From assembly GCA_016716085.1 (NCBI GenBank), contig JADJWY010000001.1, positions 1 through 64,000 of the forward strand: DNA of 64,000 bases, given 5' to 3'. The notes beneath the pieces were generated by a model that was not told the DNA's origin, did no database searches, and saw only the letters and a list, made by a program, of their open reading frames with translations. The stretch comes from Hahellaceae bacterium. GTDB taxonomy: Bacteria; Pseudomonadota; Gammaproteobacteria; Pseudomonadales; Oleiphilaceae. This document shows positions 51,610 to 60,595 of this stretch, piece by piece. The translations under genes and the position numbers were made by a program. The stretch's first letter is position 1. Each line of letters starts with the position of its first letter.

Positions 51610-51623
51610 CTCAACGGTTCGAA

Positions 51624-53591
51624 TTAATTCCTTTCAATCATGCTGTTACGGTGGAACAACTCTTCCATCTTGGGATCTGGCTCTTTGTTTGGCTCTTCGG
51701 CAGACTGGTCACGCGCACGTTTTTTCAGATCGAAGTTTAGTTCAAGTAAGCCTTGATACTTATCATCGCTGACTTTACGCGTTTCTTCCTTGTTTCGCAG
51801 AATCGTCGGCTTCATGAATACGAGCAGGTTGCGGTTTTCTTTGGCCTGACTGGTACTGCGAAACAAGTAACCCAGCAACGGAATATCACCCAGCAACGGC
51901 ACCTTGTTTTCACTCAAGGTGTAGTTTTCGCTAATCAAACCACCCAACACGAGCGTTTCACGGTCGTCTGCCAATACGGATGTCTTAATCTGCCGTTTGT
52001 TCGTGATGATGTCAGATGCCGATTCGTTCGAGGGCGCAATCGAAGAGGTTTCCTGCTCGATATCCAGCCTGACAAGTTCACCTTCTGAAATACTGGGCGT
52101 GACACGCAGTGTCAGACCTACATCCTGACGCTCAATGGTCGTGAACGGGTTTGTCGTTCCGTCTGTGCCTGTCGCCGTCTGTCCGGTGCGGAACGGTACG
52201 TTTTGACCCACAACGATTTCAGACTCCTGATTGTCCATGGTGATAATACTGGGTGTGGAGAGCAGCTTGGCCTGGCCACTGGTCGCCAACGCCTGGACCA
52301 GAATCCCCCAACTGGTGCCATTTTCTTTTTTCTCACCGACGCCCATCGCGGCGATGTCGCCGACCGAAACCGTTGAGCTCTGATTTGCAATCGCTGCCAA
52401 TACCGCACTGGCAGAAATACCCACGTTAGAGAAGTTCGTGACAACAGCAGGTGCATTGCCGTCAAGGTCACCGACCGCCAGCTGAGCGCCCAACGCCTTA
52501 CTCAGTCCATCACTGATTTCAACAATTGCCGCCTCAATCAAGACCTGGGCACGACGTACGTCCAGTTCCGCGACGATGGCCTCAATTTCCTTCATCAATC
52601 CGGGTTCAGCACGCACGACGATCGCGTTAAGCCCCTCGTCAGGATAGATACTGACTTTGCTGCTACCTGCTGACGGTGCAGCACCACCTTCTGGCCCACC
52701 CTCCTGGGAACTGGCAATATCCGACATGAGGCCTTTCAACAATTCCGCCAGCTTTTCGGCATCGGCATGTCGCAGACGAATAACCTGAGTTGTGTCTGAA
52801 ACAGCTGCAGGCTGATCCAGTTTTGCAATCAATTGCCGAATCTTGTCACGGAAATTTTCGTCACCCTTGAGAATGATTCGATTGCTGCGCTCATCCGCAA
52901 CAACACTGAATTTGTTCTGCGGCCCTTTTGCGCCTTTACCCAACTCACCCGGAGCAAGTTCTTCAAGCAGTTTGACCATATCGCCAACCCACGCATCCTT
53001 CAGCTGAATGACTTCAAGCTCGTAATTGGAGGGGCTGTCCAACTCATCAACAATGCGCTCTATTCGGGCAATATTATTCACATGATCACTGATAATCAGT
53101 GCATTCGCCGCAGCCACACCGGCCAAATGACCATATTTCGCAACCATGGGACGCAAGATGGGCACCAGTTCAAGCGCATTGGCATTTTTAACCTGAATGA
53201 CGCGCGTCACCAACTGTTCGCGCGGCACTTTGTTGAAAAGCTTCAGGTTTTCGGCAGTTTGTTTAGCATCATTCTGCTGCACAATTTTGATAACACCTTC
53301 AGCGGGAATGGCCGCAAAACCATGCACATTCAGCACTGAGAGGAACATTTCATACACAGCATCCTTACCCATGGGGGCATTGGATACAACGGTGACCTTA
53401 CCCTTAACGCGGGGATCAACAACGAAGCTATAACCGGTAATATCCGCAATCTGGGTGATGAACGCCCGAACATCAGCATCCTTCAGGTTGACCTTCCAGG
53501 TTTGTTCCGGCTCCTGTGCGAAACCCTGGCCCGCCCCAAGGAACATCCAGAGTACCGTCAGTACCATGATCCTTCTTACAATTTTATTCAT
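51624..53591 (-). CDS. gspD: Type II secretion system secretin GspD
   Basis: GspD (655 residues) forms the outer-membrane channel of type II secretion. A signal peptide (VLTVLWMFLGAGQGFA) precedes the N0 domain (VNLKDADVRAFITQIADITG) and N1-N3 repeats. The secretin core includes VLIEAAIVEIS, VGQNVPFRTGQ, and LVLGGLISE with KVPLLGDIPLLGYLFRS. A Lys/Glu-rich tail ends the protein. It follows gspC by 45 bases. The remaining gsp genes are not in this window, as the M48 gene converges from the other side. Confidence 0.96.
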   Translation of the reverse strand: MNKIVRRIMVLTVLWMFLGAGQGFAQEPEQTWKVNLKDADVRAFITQIADITGYSFVVDPRVKGKVTVVSNAPMGKDAVYEMFLSVLNVHGFAAIPAEGVIKIVQQNDAKQTAENLKLFNKVPREQLVTRVIQVKNANALELVPILRPMVAKYGHLAGVAAANALIISDHVNNIARIERIVDELDSPSNYELEVIQLKDAWVGDMVKLLEELAPGELGKGAKGPQNKFSVVADERSNRIILKGDENFRDKIRQLIAKLDQPAAVSDTTQVIRLRHADAEKLAELLKGLMSDIASSQEGGPEGGAAPSAGSSKVSIYPDEGLNAIVVRAEPGLMKEIEAIVAELDVRRAQVLIEAAIVEISDGLSKALGAQLAVGDLDGNAPAVVTNFSNVGISASAVLAAIANQSSTVSVGDIAAMGVGEKKENGTSWGILVQALATSGQAKLLSTPSIITMDNQESEIVVGQNVPFRTGQTATGTDGTTNPFTTIERQDVGLTLRVTPSISEGELVRLDIEQETSSIAPSNESASDIITNKRQIKTSVLADDRETLVLGGLISENYTLSENKVPLLGDIPLLGYLFRSTSQAKENRNLLVFMKPTILRNKEETRKVSDDKYQGLLELNFDLKKRARDQSAEEPNKEPDPKMEELFHRNSMIERN

Positions 53592-53636
53592 ACTGAATAC
53601 CCAGTCAGTTCATTCCCATAAGTCAGTAAAACGGAT

Positions 53637-54452
53637 TTAACGCAAAGGATAACTAATTGAAAATACGGCGCCATCCCTTTCGATTTCCACTTCCAGCATC
53701 CCACTCTCGTAGAATTGCTGCATCATGGCTCGATCCTGCTCAACATTGCCCAGTGAGTAACCATTCACCGAGCGCAAAACATCGCCTTTCTTCAGGCTGT
53801 AAGACGACAACATCGGATTGTTACCATCAAACACATACCCACCACCATTTTCGCCATTAGGGGCAAGCCCAACTGACGCAAGCGCACCGACCGGATCAGC
53901 CAGCAGGCGCTGTTCTGCGACAGCCATGAAATCCTCTGCTGTATTAACGGCCGGACGGGTGACAGGCTGAATCGCGCTGCTTACTTTTCCTTTATCGTCA
54001 AAGCTGAGCGTTTCCATCACACCGCCCCGCTCCAACAAGATCTTATCAGGAAATACTGCCGCTAAACGTGCGTTACCCGGCAGTATAGCATCGACCCTGA
54101 AGTAATTTGCCTCTTTGCCTCGTTCGGCAACAATTGCACCGGAACTTTCCGCCTCTGGCCCAACGACTACACCATACAAATCAAGCTGCAAATGCGTTTC
54201 GGGCGCAGATTCCACGGCATCCTGCGTTTGGGACACCGCTACCTGGGGGCGTCCGAACAAATTCCACGCCGTATAATTCGCTGAAGGACGAGCCGACGGA
54301 TCGACGCCAGCAGAAACGGCGGTGACCGCGACGGGATCAGGCCCCAACCACACCCGCCAGACGAACGGGCCCGCATGCCACGCCAACATCAGGATCGTCA
54401 AGCGTACTATCCAGCGACCGATGCTCTCTATTTTTTCTTCGCTGAGCATCAC
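53637..54452 (-). CDS. gspC: Type II secretion system protein GspC
   Basis: GspC (271 residues) links the inner-membrane platform to the secretin. It has one N-terminal membrane helix (about 13-32), a homology-region domain near 65-140 (LYGVVVGPEAESSGAIVA) and a C-terminal PDZ-like domain with SYSLKKGDVLRSVNGYSL. It starts one base after the gspN stop, so the two genes are coupled. Confidence 0.9.
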   Translation of the reverse strand: MMLSEEKIESIGRWIVRLTILMLAWHAGPFVWRVWLGPDPVAVTAVSAGVDPSARPSANYTAWNLFGRPQVAVSQTQDAVESAPETHLQLDLYGVVVGPEAESSGAIVAERGKEANYFRVDAILPGNARLAAVFPDKILLERGGVMETLSFDDKGKVSSAIQPVTRPAVNTAEDFMAVAEQRLLADPVGALASVGLAPNGENGGGYVFDGNNPMLSSYSLKKGDVLRSVNGYSLGNVEQDRAMMQQFYESGMLEVEIERDGAVFSISYPLR

Positions 54453-54453
54453 G

Positions 54454-55218
54454 TTATTGCCCCAACCTTTGCTGCACTTTGAAGATCACGGCGTCTTCTG
54501 CCGCCTTGCCGTTAAATGGCAAGCCCAACACATCCACCAGCCGTCGCCGCGCTTCAACGCGCGCGAGTAGCGTCTTATCAACGCGAACATCAATAAGATT
54601 TTGACGCGTATCGGCCTGATTAATCGACACATGCAGCACATCACCTTCCAGCGCCAGCGTACCACTGAGAGGAGGCAGTGTGGTCGACTGCATGTCAACC
54701 CCCATCGGGTAACTGACGGCCCCACCCGGCCAACTCAACTGCCCCGAGGCCGCATGTAACCACTGCGATTCAAGATCGGCTACCAGATTAAGCGCCTTGA
54801 CATCAACTCTCCCCCCCACCTCTATCCGGTTTGGCTTCAACAGGGGCTCAAGCATTTTGAGGTCGGCCCAACCAGACCCCATCAGCGCCACTTCGCCGCC
54901 CAGCCCCGCTTCTGCCGTAAGCGCCAGCGATAACGCCGCATCGCGGTAGGTCACGTCCAGCGGCAAAGCGCCTCTGAATAAGCCCAGCGGTTGGAGTTGC
55001 CAGGAGAATGCACCTGTCACACCCGGTGCAACCAATGTCGCCTGACCATGCCAAACGGTACCGGTGACATTCTGCAACTTAACGGTCTGGGCTGCCTGAG
55101 GGACGATTCCCTCCACCTGCTGCATGACGAAAGCCGCTGGCATACTCACCATCAATGAGATGATGAAAACCAACGCCACCACGATAAACGCTGCCAGGCC
55201 CTTAAAAACCCGCTTCAC
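54454..55218 (-). CDS. gspN: Type II secretion system protein GspN
   Basis: GspN (254 residues) is an accessory type II secretion protein with a single N-terminal membrane helix (AAFIVVALVFIISLMVSMPA) and a beta-rich periplasmic part with VTGTVWHGQA and SWQLQPLGLFRG. It heads the N-C-D order, which differs from the E. coli arrangement where gspN, if present, is last. Not all species keep gspN, so its role is supportive. Confidence 0.87.
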   Translation of the reverse strand: MKRVFKGLAAFIVVALVFIISLMVSMPAAFVMQQVEGIVPQAAQTVKLQNVTGTVWHGQATLVAPGVTGAFSWQLQPLGLFRGALPLDVTYRDAALSLALTAEAGLGGEVALMGSGWADLKMLEPLLKPNRIEVGGRVDVKALNLVADLESQWLHAASGQLSWPGGAVSYPMGVDMQSTTLPPLSGTLALEGDVLHVSINQADTRQNLIDVRVDKTLLARVEARRRLVDVLGLPFNGKAAEDAVIFKVQQRLGQ

Positions 55219-55399
55219 AGGTCTGCACTCAAAAACTTCATAATCAAAAGCATAGCAGTGTTTTCTAAAGTTTTATCTGGATCAATAAAACGGCTAGTTT
55301 AACGGATATTTCGCTCTCATAGTATTTCCCAATTCTCATAAAGCTGTTTATTCTCAGGATTGTAATTTTTTTGCATGTACAGAATGAGGAGGTCACTTC

Positions 55400-55687
55400 A
55401 TGATTCGAGTCCTGATCGAACGCCATATCGCCGAGTCGCTAGAGTCACACTACCGGGATGTTGCACGGCGCATTCTGCAGAGCGCGGTTCAGGCGCCCGG
55501 CTTTATTTCCGGAGAATCCCTGCACAATCTGATGGACCCTAACCACTGCGTCATCTGGTCCACCTGGCGATCTGCCAACGACTGGCAGAACTGGCTGGAA
55601 TCAGATCAACGCAAATCGATGATGCAGGAATTAGGGCCGCTGCTCGACAAAGAAGAGAAATTCACACTCCTGGAGCACGGTGGATGA
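55400..55687 (+). CDS. Antibiotic biosynthesis monooxygenase (ABM) domain protein
   Basis: This 95-residue single-domain protein shows the ABM ferredoxin-like fold: IRVLIERHIAESLESHY, FISGESLHNLMDPNHCVIW and WRSANDWQNWLES. Such small dimers act as cofactor-less oxygenases or stress-related proteins; no substrate can be read. GAGGAG lies eight bases before the start. It overlaps the next gene by four bases. Confidence 0.87.
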   Translation: MIRVLIERHIAESLESHYRDVARRILQSAVQAPGFISGESLHNLMDPNHCVIWSTWRSANDWQNWLESDQRKSMMQELGPLLDKEEKFTLLEHGG

Positions 55688-56328
55688 GCCCGGCTGCTGC
55701 CTCCATCGCCCGCCCCACCCAGCCCGAAGTAACCGTATGGACTTTGATTTTCAGCGCTGTCTTTGTCTGGTCTGCGATAGAACCGACAGATCGCTTAACC
55801 TGGTTTCTTGAGGTGTTTCCGGCAATACTGGCCTTCGCGGTGATGGCCTATACCTTCCACCGCTTCCCTCTGACACGCCTGCTCTATGGATGGGTGTTGG
55901 CCCACTGCGTTGTTTTGATGATTGGCGGCCACTATACCTATGCGCTGGTTCCCATACCGGACTGGCTGGGTGCGCTGATTGGTACAGAGCGCAACAACTA
56001 CGACAAGATCGGCCACTTTATGCAGGGCTTTGTTCCCGCCCTCGCGGCACGTGAAATTCTGATCCGGCTCAAGGTGATTCCTGCCGCCGCCTGGCGGAAC
56101 TTTTTCATCGTTTCGTTTTGCCTCGGATTCAGTGCCTTTTATGAACTGATTGAGTGGTGGGTGGCCCTTGCCTCGGGCGAGAGCGCCGAGGCTTTCCTCG
56201 GCACGCAGGGCTATGTTTGGGACACCCAGTCCGACATGTTCCTGGCAATGATCGGCGCAATCAACGCCCTGATCATACTGGGTCGATGGCACGACCGGCA
56301 GTTAGGCTGTTATCTACATCGCATGTAG
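55684..56328 (+). CDS. DUF2238 (YjdF-like) membrane protein
   Basis: The 214-residue protein has six or so hydrophobic helices and the family pattern NNYDKIGHFMQGFVPALAAREIL with FYELIEWWVALASGE and GYVWDTQSDMFLA. It is an inner-membrane protein of unknown role. The last 15 bases overlap the end of the convergent DUF748 gene. Confidence 0.9.
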   Translation: MSPAAASIARPTQPEVTVWTLIFSAVFVWSAIEPTDRLTWFLEVFPAILAFAVMAYTFHRFPLTRLLYGWVLAHCVVLMIGGHYTYALVPIPDWLGALIGTERNNYDKIGHFMQGFVPALAAREILIRLKVIPAAAWRNFFIVSFCLGFSAFYELIEWWVALASGESAEAFLGTQGYVWDTQSDMFLAMIGAINALIILGRWHDRQLGCYLHRM

Positions 56329-59300
56329 GGCCAGTGGAATCACCACCTTCGTGTCGCTTCCCTGCCCCTTGACAACCGGATCGAGCACAAACACTCGGTC
56401 CGGCTCAAGACCATTACCATCAACCAATTGCCGCTGAATCGCTGCAGCCCGACGCGCAGCCAGTTTGCGCAAGGCACTCTTCTCAACCTTAACGGTCGAC
56501 TGCGCTAACTGTTTCAGCGCGATATGATAAGCGTCGGAATCAGCCTTCGGATCCGGCAGGCTATGTAAAGAAGACGCCAGTCCTGCTTCCGTGACCAAGG
56601 CCACTAGCAAATCATGCTCAGTGGCATTATCCCCAAGACTCGCACGTATCGCTTCCTGGCGCTTATTAAGTCTTAATATCTGCAGTGCCGCCTGATCCAG
56701 CCCAGGGTCGCTCAGCCCCTTCACCTCGACACCCAACGCGGGTCGCTGCTCAAGGGCTTTTGCCAGCTGATCCAGATGGGCGACCTGCGCCTCATCCAGG
56801 CGAGAGATCCCCGGCGCAAAAACAACTTCATCCAACCCGTCGCTTTCACCAACCAGTCCACCAATTAAGGCGAATGGTGAGGTCGCCGCTTTTGTGATGA
56901 GATTTCCCAACGCACTCAGAATCACCTTGCCAACGCGAAATTCGGGATCGGTCAAGTCGCCCTCCACGGGCAAATCCACATCAATCTGCCCCTGACCATC
57001 CGTCAGCAGCGCAATCGCCAAATCCACAGGCAGGCTGGTGGCCTGCTCGCTTTTCACCGCTTCGCCCAGCGAGAATTTCTGCAACAACACCTGATTGCCC
57101 GCTTTCAAACGGTCATTTTCGATATGGTAAGACAAATCTAAATTCATTTTACCTTTCTCTACCACATTTCCCACATAACGCCCGGTGTAAGGTGATAATT
57201 CGGTCATATCGAACCGCTTCAGCAGGACGCGCATATCGGTATATAGCTTTTCGCTGAGAGGATTGACACTCCCTTTAAGCGTTAGCTTGCCATACTCTCC
57301 CACCCCTCCCCTGAGATCGACCTTACTGCGCGTTGCCGGGTCAGAGGACAGATTAACAATTTCACCCTCGAAATCACGCAGCTCAATGTCGACGGCAGGT
57401 TCATAGGTTTGATCGGTAAAGGCCAGCCCACCCTGACGCAGGGTCATCTTTGCGATTTGAATATCAGGCGCTGCCGCTGCGGTTTTTTCGCCGGATTCCG
57501 TCGATTTTTCTGAGGTGGGGACCTGGCGCGTCACCGGACTCTCTGCCCCATCAGCGCTTGAAACCGCCGGTGCCTTGCTTAGCGCCCCCAGATTGAGCTG
57601 TCCCTGCTCATTAATTGCCAGATTCACCTGAGGCGAATCAATCACCCACTCGTCTGCTTTCAGCACCAAGGGAGCAAACTGAACAGCCACCCCTTCAAGT
57701 GCGACATCCTGCCAGGACAGCAGTGCTTCGCCTGACGCATCCTGCGCGACGTCCACCCCACCCAACGCGACTCGCCCTTTGAACCGCCCCAATTCAGACG
57801 ACTTTGGCGCCAGCGCGAGTTCGCCCGCCAGGGTGAGGGTACCCTGGCGAATCTGCGCCAGAGAAACGGAGTTTACATAGGCCTGAAGTGTCTTTAGCTG
57901 AAAGGCGTCGACCGTCAGATTAGCGTTCATTTCGCCGGAATCAGGCTGCAGTGCACCGGCCAAATGGATTTCACCCGAATCTTCTGGCCGCAGTCGCAGT
58001 TCAAAGGGAAGGCTGGCCGCCAGGTCATCACTCAGGTTTCTCACCCGAAGATTCACATCGGAGACGGCAAAGGTAGCAGGATTGGACAAGGTTTCATCGC
58101 GCCAATCCAAGCGACTGTTGAGCAAACTGACGCCTCCAACTTTCCAGCGAAAAGGCTCAGGAGCATCCCCAGCCGAGCCCTCCTCCTGAGTCGTGCGTTC
58201 GCTATCAGAGGAAGCGTCCTTCTCCGGGTCATGAGGCTGCTCAGGGGTGGGCGGCAAAAATGCCAACTGCCCTTGCGGATCACGGCGCGCAGAGAGGTGT
58301 AACCCCTCGAGCGCCAGACGATCAAGACCGCCGAGTCGTTCACTCAGATTAAACACCCCCCCAGTCATTTCGAGCTGACTCAATTCAATAAAGGGTGCAT
58401 TCTCCCCCAGCGCAACGGCAAGCCCCTCTGTTTTCAGAGACGCGTTGGAGAGGTCCAGCGCAAGCGCCTCGTTTGCACCGACGCCGACATCGTAGTGAAA
58501 CTCGAACGACAAACTCCCACCCGGTATGCGATAGTCTGTATAGGGCTTTATGTAGGGCGTCAGTCGGGCCAGCTGCAGATTGTCCAGCGCCAGCGTTCCT
58601 TTCGACTGGCGGGAGACCATATTAATGACCCCTTTCCAACTCAGAATCTGGTCATGGCCAAAATCGATGGAAATCTGATACCGGTCCGCCCGATCACGGT
58701 AGGTAGCAAACTGAAATAAGGTGAGGTTCAAGGGCGAGAGTCGATGCTCAACCCGTTCACCCTGCGACTCATCCAGAATTTCAATGTCTGCATCGGCGAT
58801 ACGAATCTTATCAAAACGTAGCCGCGGCAATTCGTCTGACGAGCTGTCGCCCTCATCGCCATCTGATGTCGATGACGCGTCACCGGCTTCAGAGGGCGAC
58901 GCGCTCGTTGTGGCCCCGGAATCATTTGCTGCGGCCTGGCGCCGGACGGCACGACCAAAATTTGTCTCTTTGCCACCCGGATACACTTCAACCAAAACAT
59001 AGGGACGACGCAATTCGGTTACTTCAAACCCTAAGGCCATCTCTGTCAGGGCAAAGGTATCGACGTTCAAAATCAAACTATCGAAAGCGGCGACTTTGCG
59101 GTCGGTTTCATCCAGGATCTCAACCCCTTTCACGGCAAGATGAAAATCGAATGGATTAAAGGTGACCTCTTTGATCTGGGTGTGCCAGCCAAGACTTTCA
59201 TCAACGGTCTGTTTTAATAGATTGTCCACAATACGCGGCAATACCAGGGTGCCCAAGAGGGTATACAGACCCACAAGCAAGAGAAGCCAGAAAACGCGGG

Positions 59301-59337
59301 AGCGGTACCAGCGGGCAGTCAATAGTCGGGTCGACAT
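56314..59337 (-). CDS. DUF748 (AsmA-like) envelope protein
   Basis: This protein of about 1007 residues has one N-terminal membrane helix (FWLLLLVGLYTLLGTLVLPR) and a very long beta-rich periplasmic part with the AsmA-like repeats seen in DUF748 proteins (SLGWHTQIKEVTFNPFDFHL at the start, DLAIALLTDGQGQIDVDLPV near the C-terminus). Ser/Asp-rich linkers interrupt it near 155-180 and 370-400. AsmA-like proteins are thought to help move lipids between membranes. ATG 59337 is chosen over an upstream TTG because it gives MSTRLLTARWYRSR before the helix. Confidence 0.88.
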   Translation of the reverse strand: MSTRLLTARWYRSRVFWLLLLVGLYTLLGTLVLPRIVDNLLKQTVDESLGWHTQIKEVTFNPFDFHLAVKGVEILDETDRKVAAFDSLILNVDTFALTEMALGFEVTELRRPYVLVEVYPGGKETNFGRAVRRQAAANDSGATTSASPSEAGDASSTSDGDEGDSSSDELPRLRFDKIRIADADIEILDESQGERVEHRLSPLNLTLFQFATYRDRADRYQISIDFGHDQILSWKGVINMVSRQSKGTLALDNLQLARLTPYIKPYTDYRIPGGSLSFEFHYDVGVGANEALALDLSNASLKTEGLAVALGENAPFIELSQLEMTGGVFNLSERLGGLDRLALEGLHLSARRDPQGQLAFLPPTPEQPHDPEKDASSDSERTTQEEGSAGDAPEPFRWKVGGVSLLNSRLDWRDETLSNPATFAVSDVNLRVRNLSDDLAASLPFELRLRPEDSGEIHLAGALQPDSGEMNANLTVDAFQLKTLQAYVNSVSLAQIRQGTLTLAGELALAPKSSELGRFKGRVALGGVDVAQDASGEALLSWQDVALEGVAVQFAPLVLKADEWVIDSPQVNLAINEQGQLNLGALSKAPAVSSADGAESPVTRQVPTSEKSTESGEKTAAAAPDIQIAKMTLRQGGLAFTDQTYEPAVDIELRDFEGEIVNLSSDPATRSKVDLRGGVGEYGKLTLKGSVNPLSEKLYTDMRVLLKRFDMTELSPYTGRYVGNVVEKGKMNLDLSYHIENDRLKAGNQVLLQKFSLGEAVKSEQATSLPVDLAIALLTDGQGQIDVDLPVEGDLTDPEFRVGKVILSALGNLITKAATSPFALIGGLVGESDGLDEVVFAPGISRLDEAQVAHLDQLAKALEQRPALGVEVKGLSDPGLDQAALQILRLNKRQEAIRASLGDNATEHDLLVALVTEAGLASSLHSLPDPKADSDAYHIALKQLAQSTVKVEKSALRKLAARRAAAIQRQLVDGNGLEPDRVFVLDPVVKGQGSDTKVVIPLALHAM

Positions 59338-59421
59338 AAGAAAAGGCATCCTTTGCCACAACGGCAGAATAAACGGGATGCCTTATTAAACCCCTTGAAG
59401 AATCAAAGCTCAAGGGATCAT

Positions 59422-60450
59422 TTACTGGTAATAATCTGACAACTTAGCGACACTCAGTGCGTAATAATTTGAGCAGTTGTATTTCAGAATACCTTTGAAA
59501 TTATCATACACCAGATAGCCTGGCCCACCCTCTTCAGGAATGATGAGAGAGGCATTCAGCTCACGCGTCGGCAAGGTCGAGTTGGTGACGGTTCTGACGC
59601 CCAACGACTGCCATTCACTCAGATTTCGAGGAGAGGTATGGCGTGTTAATGCGCGGCAGTCTGCGACAGCAGTACCCGGCAGCAAGGTTTCAAAATTAGA
59701 TCGCAGCGAAGCCGGCACCAGAACTTTACGCCCCCAGGTCTGATCGTCACTCCAGCCATTTTCGCGCAGGTAGTTGGCGATCGAGGCGAACACATCAGCC
59801 TCAGAGCGCCAAATATCTTTTTTACCATCCCGGTCAAAATCCTGCGCATACTTCAAAAAGTTGGTGGGCATGAACTGACTCTGGCCTATTGCCCCCGCCC
59901 ACGACCCCTTAAACTGCTCGCGCTCGATATGTCCCTCATTCAGTATGGTGAGGGCCGCCATCAACTCCTGACGAAAATAATCGGCGCGGCGCGGATGATA
60001 GGCCAGCGTTGCAAGTGATCGAAAGACATCGTTGTAGCCAGTATACCCACCGAAATTTGTCTCGATTCCCCAAAACGCAACGATAAAGCGCGCCTGGACA
60101 CCATACTCCCGGGCCACTTGATCCAAGGTTGCCCGATGCGTCCTGATTAAACGGCGACCTTTATCAATACGATGCCTGTTGACCTTAGAGTTGATATACC
60201 CTTGCAGAGAGACAGAACCACTGTATTGCTGGTTATCGAGTTTAAGAACCTTCTCATCCAGCGAGACGCCCTCAAAGGCTCGCTTGAGCAAATCCTCGGA
60301 AAAGCCCCTTTGCCGAGCCTCCGCTTTAAAATCAATCAACCATTGATCAAACGTTACCTTGTCTGCCGACTCAGGTGTCGTAGCAGACTGAACCCAGACT
60401 GGCAGTGAAAGTAAAACACCTGCTATCACCCCTTTCCAGCGTTGCTTCAC
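59422..60450 (-). CDS. mltB: Lytic murein transglycosylase B
   Basis: MltB (342 residues) cleaves peptidoglycan glycan strands with formation of anhydro-muramyl ends. A signal peptide (GVIAGVLLSLPVWVQSA) precedes the catalytic Glu in FWGIETNFGGYTG (about residue 129), and GAIGQSQFMPTNFLKYA with DFDRDGKKDIW confirm the family. A C-terminal peptidoglycan-binding tail is not evident. No lipobox is seen, so it is probably a soluble periplasmic form. Confidence 0.94.
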   Translation of the reverse strand: MKQRWKGVIAGVLLSLPVWVQSATTPESADKVTFDQWLIDFKAEARQRGFSEDLLKRAFEGVSLDEKVLKLDNQQYSGSVSLQGYINSKVNRHRIDKGRRLIRTHRATLDQVAREYGVQARFIVAFWGIETNFGGYTGYNDVFRSLATLAYHPRRADYFRQELMAALTILNEGHIEREQFKGSWAGAIGQSQFMPTNFLKYAQDFDRDGKKDIWRSEADVFASIANYLRENGWSDDQTWGRKVLVPASLRSNFETLLPGTAVADCRALTRHTSPRNLSEWQSLGVRTVTNSTLPTRELNASLIIPEEGGPGYLVYDNFKGILKYNCSNYYALSVAKLSDYYQ

Positions 60451-60539
60451 CGATAAACCTCCATCGAGTTGTTGTTGGAATGAAGATACCTACTCTTCCA
60501 AGTATAGCTAACTCAATTGAGCGTTTTGCAATCTGTCCA

Positions 60540-60566
60540 TAAAAAAACCCCGGATAAACCGGGGTT
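60540..60566 (-). terminator. Rho-independent terminator after groEL
   Basis: ACCCCGG-TTTAT-CCGGGGT followed by TTTTTT on the minus strand, 30 bases after the groEL stop. Confidence 0.9.
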
Positions 60567-60595
60567 CTTTGGCTAACCGGGCAAGCGGTCGAGGA

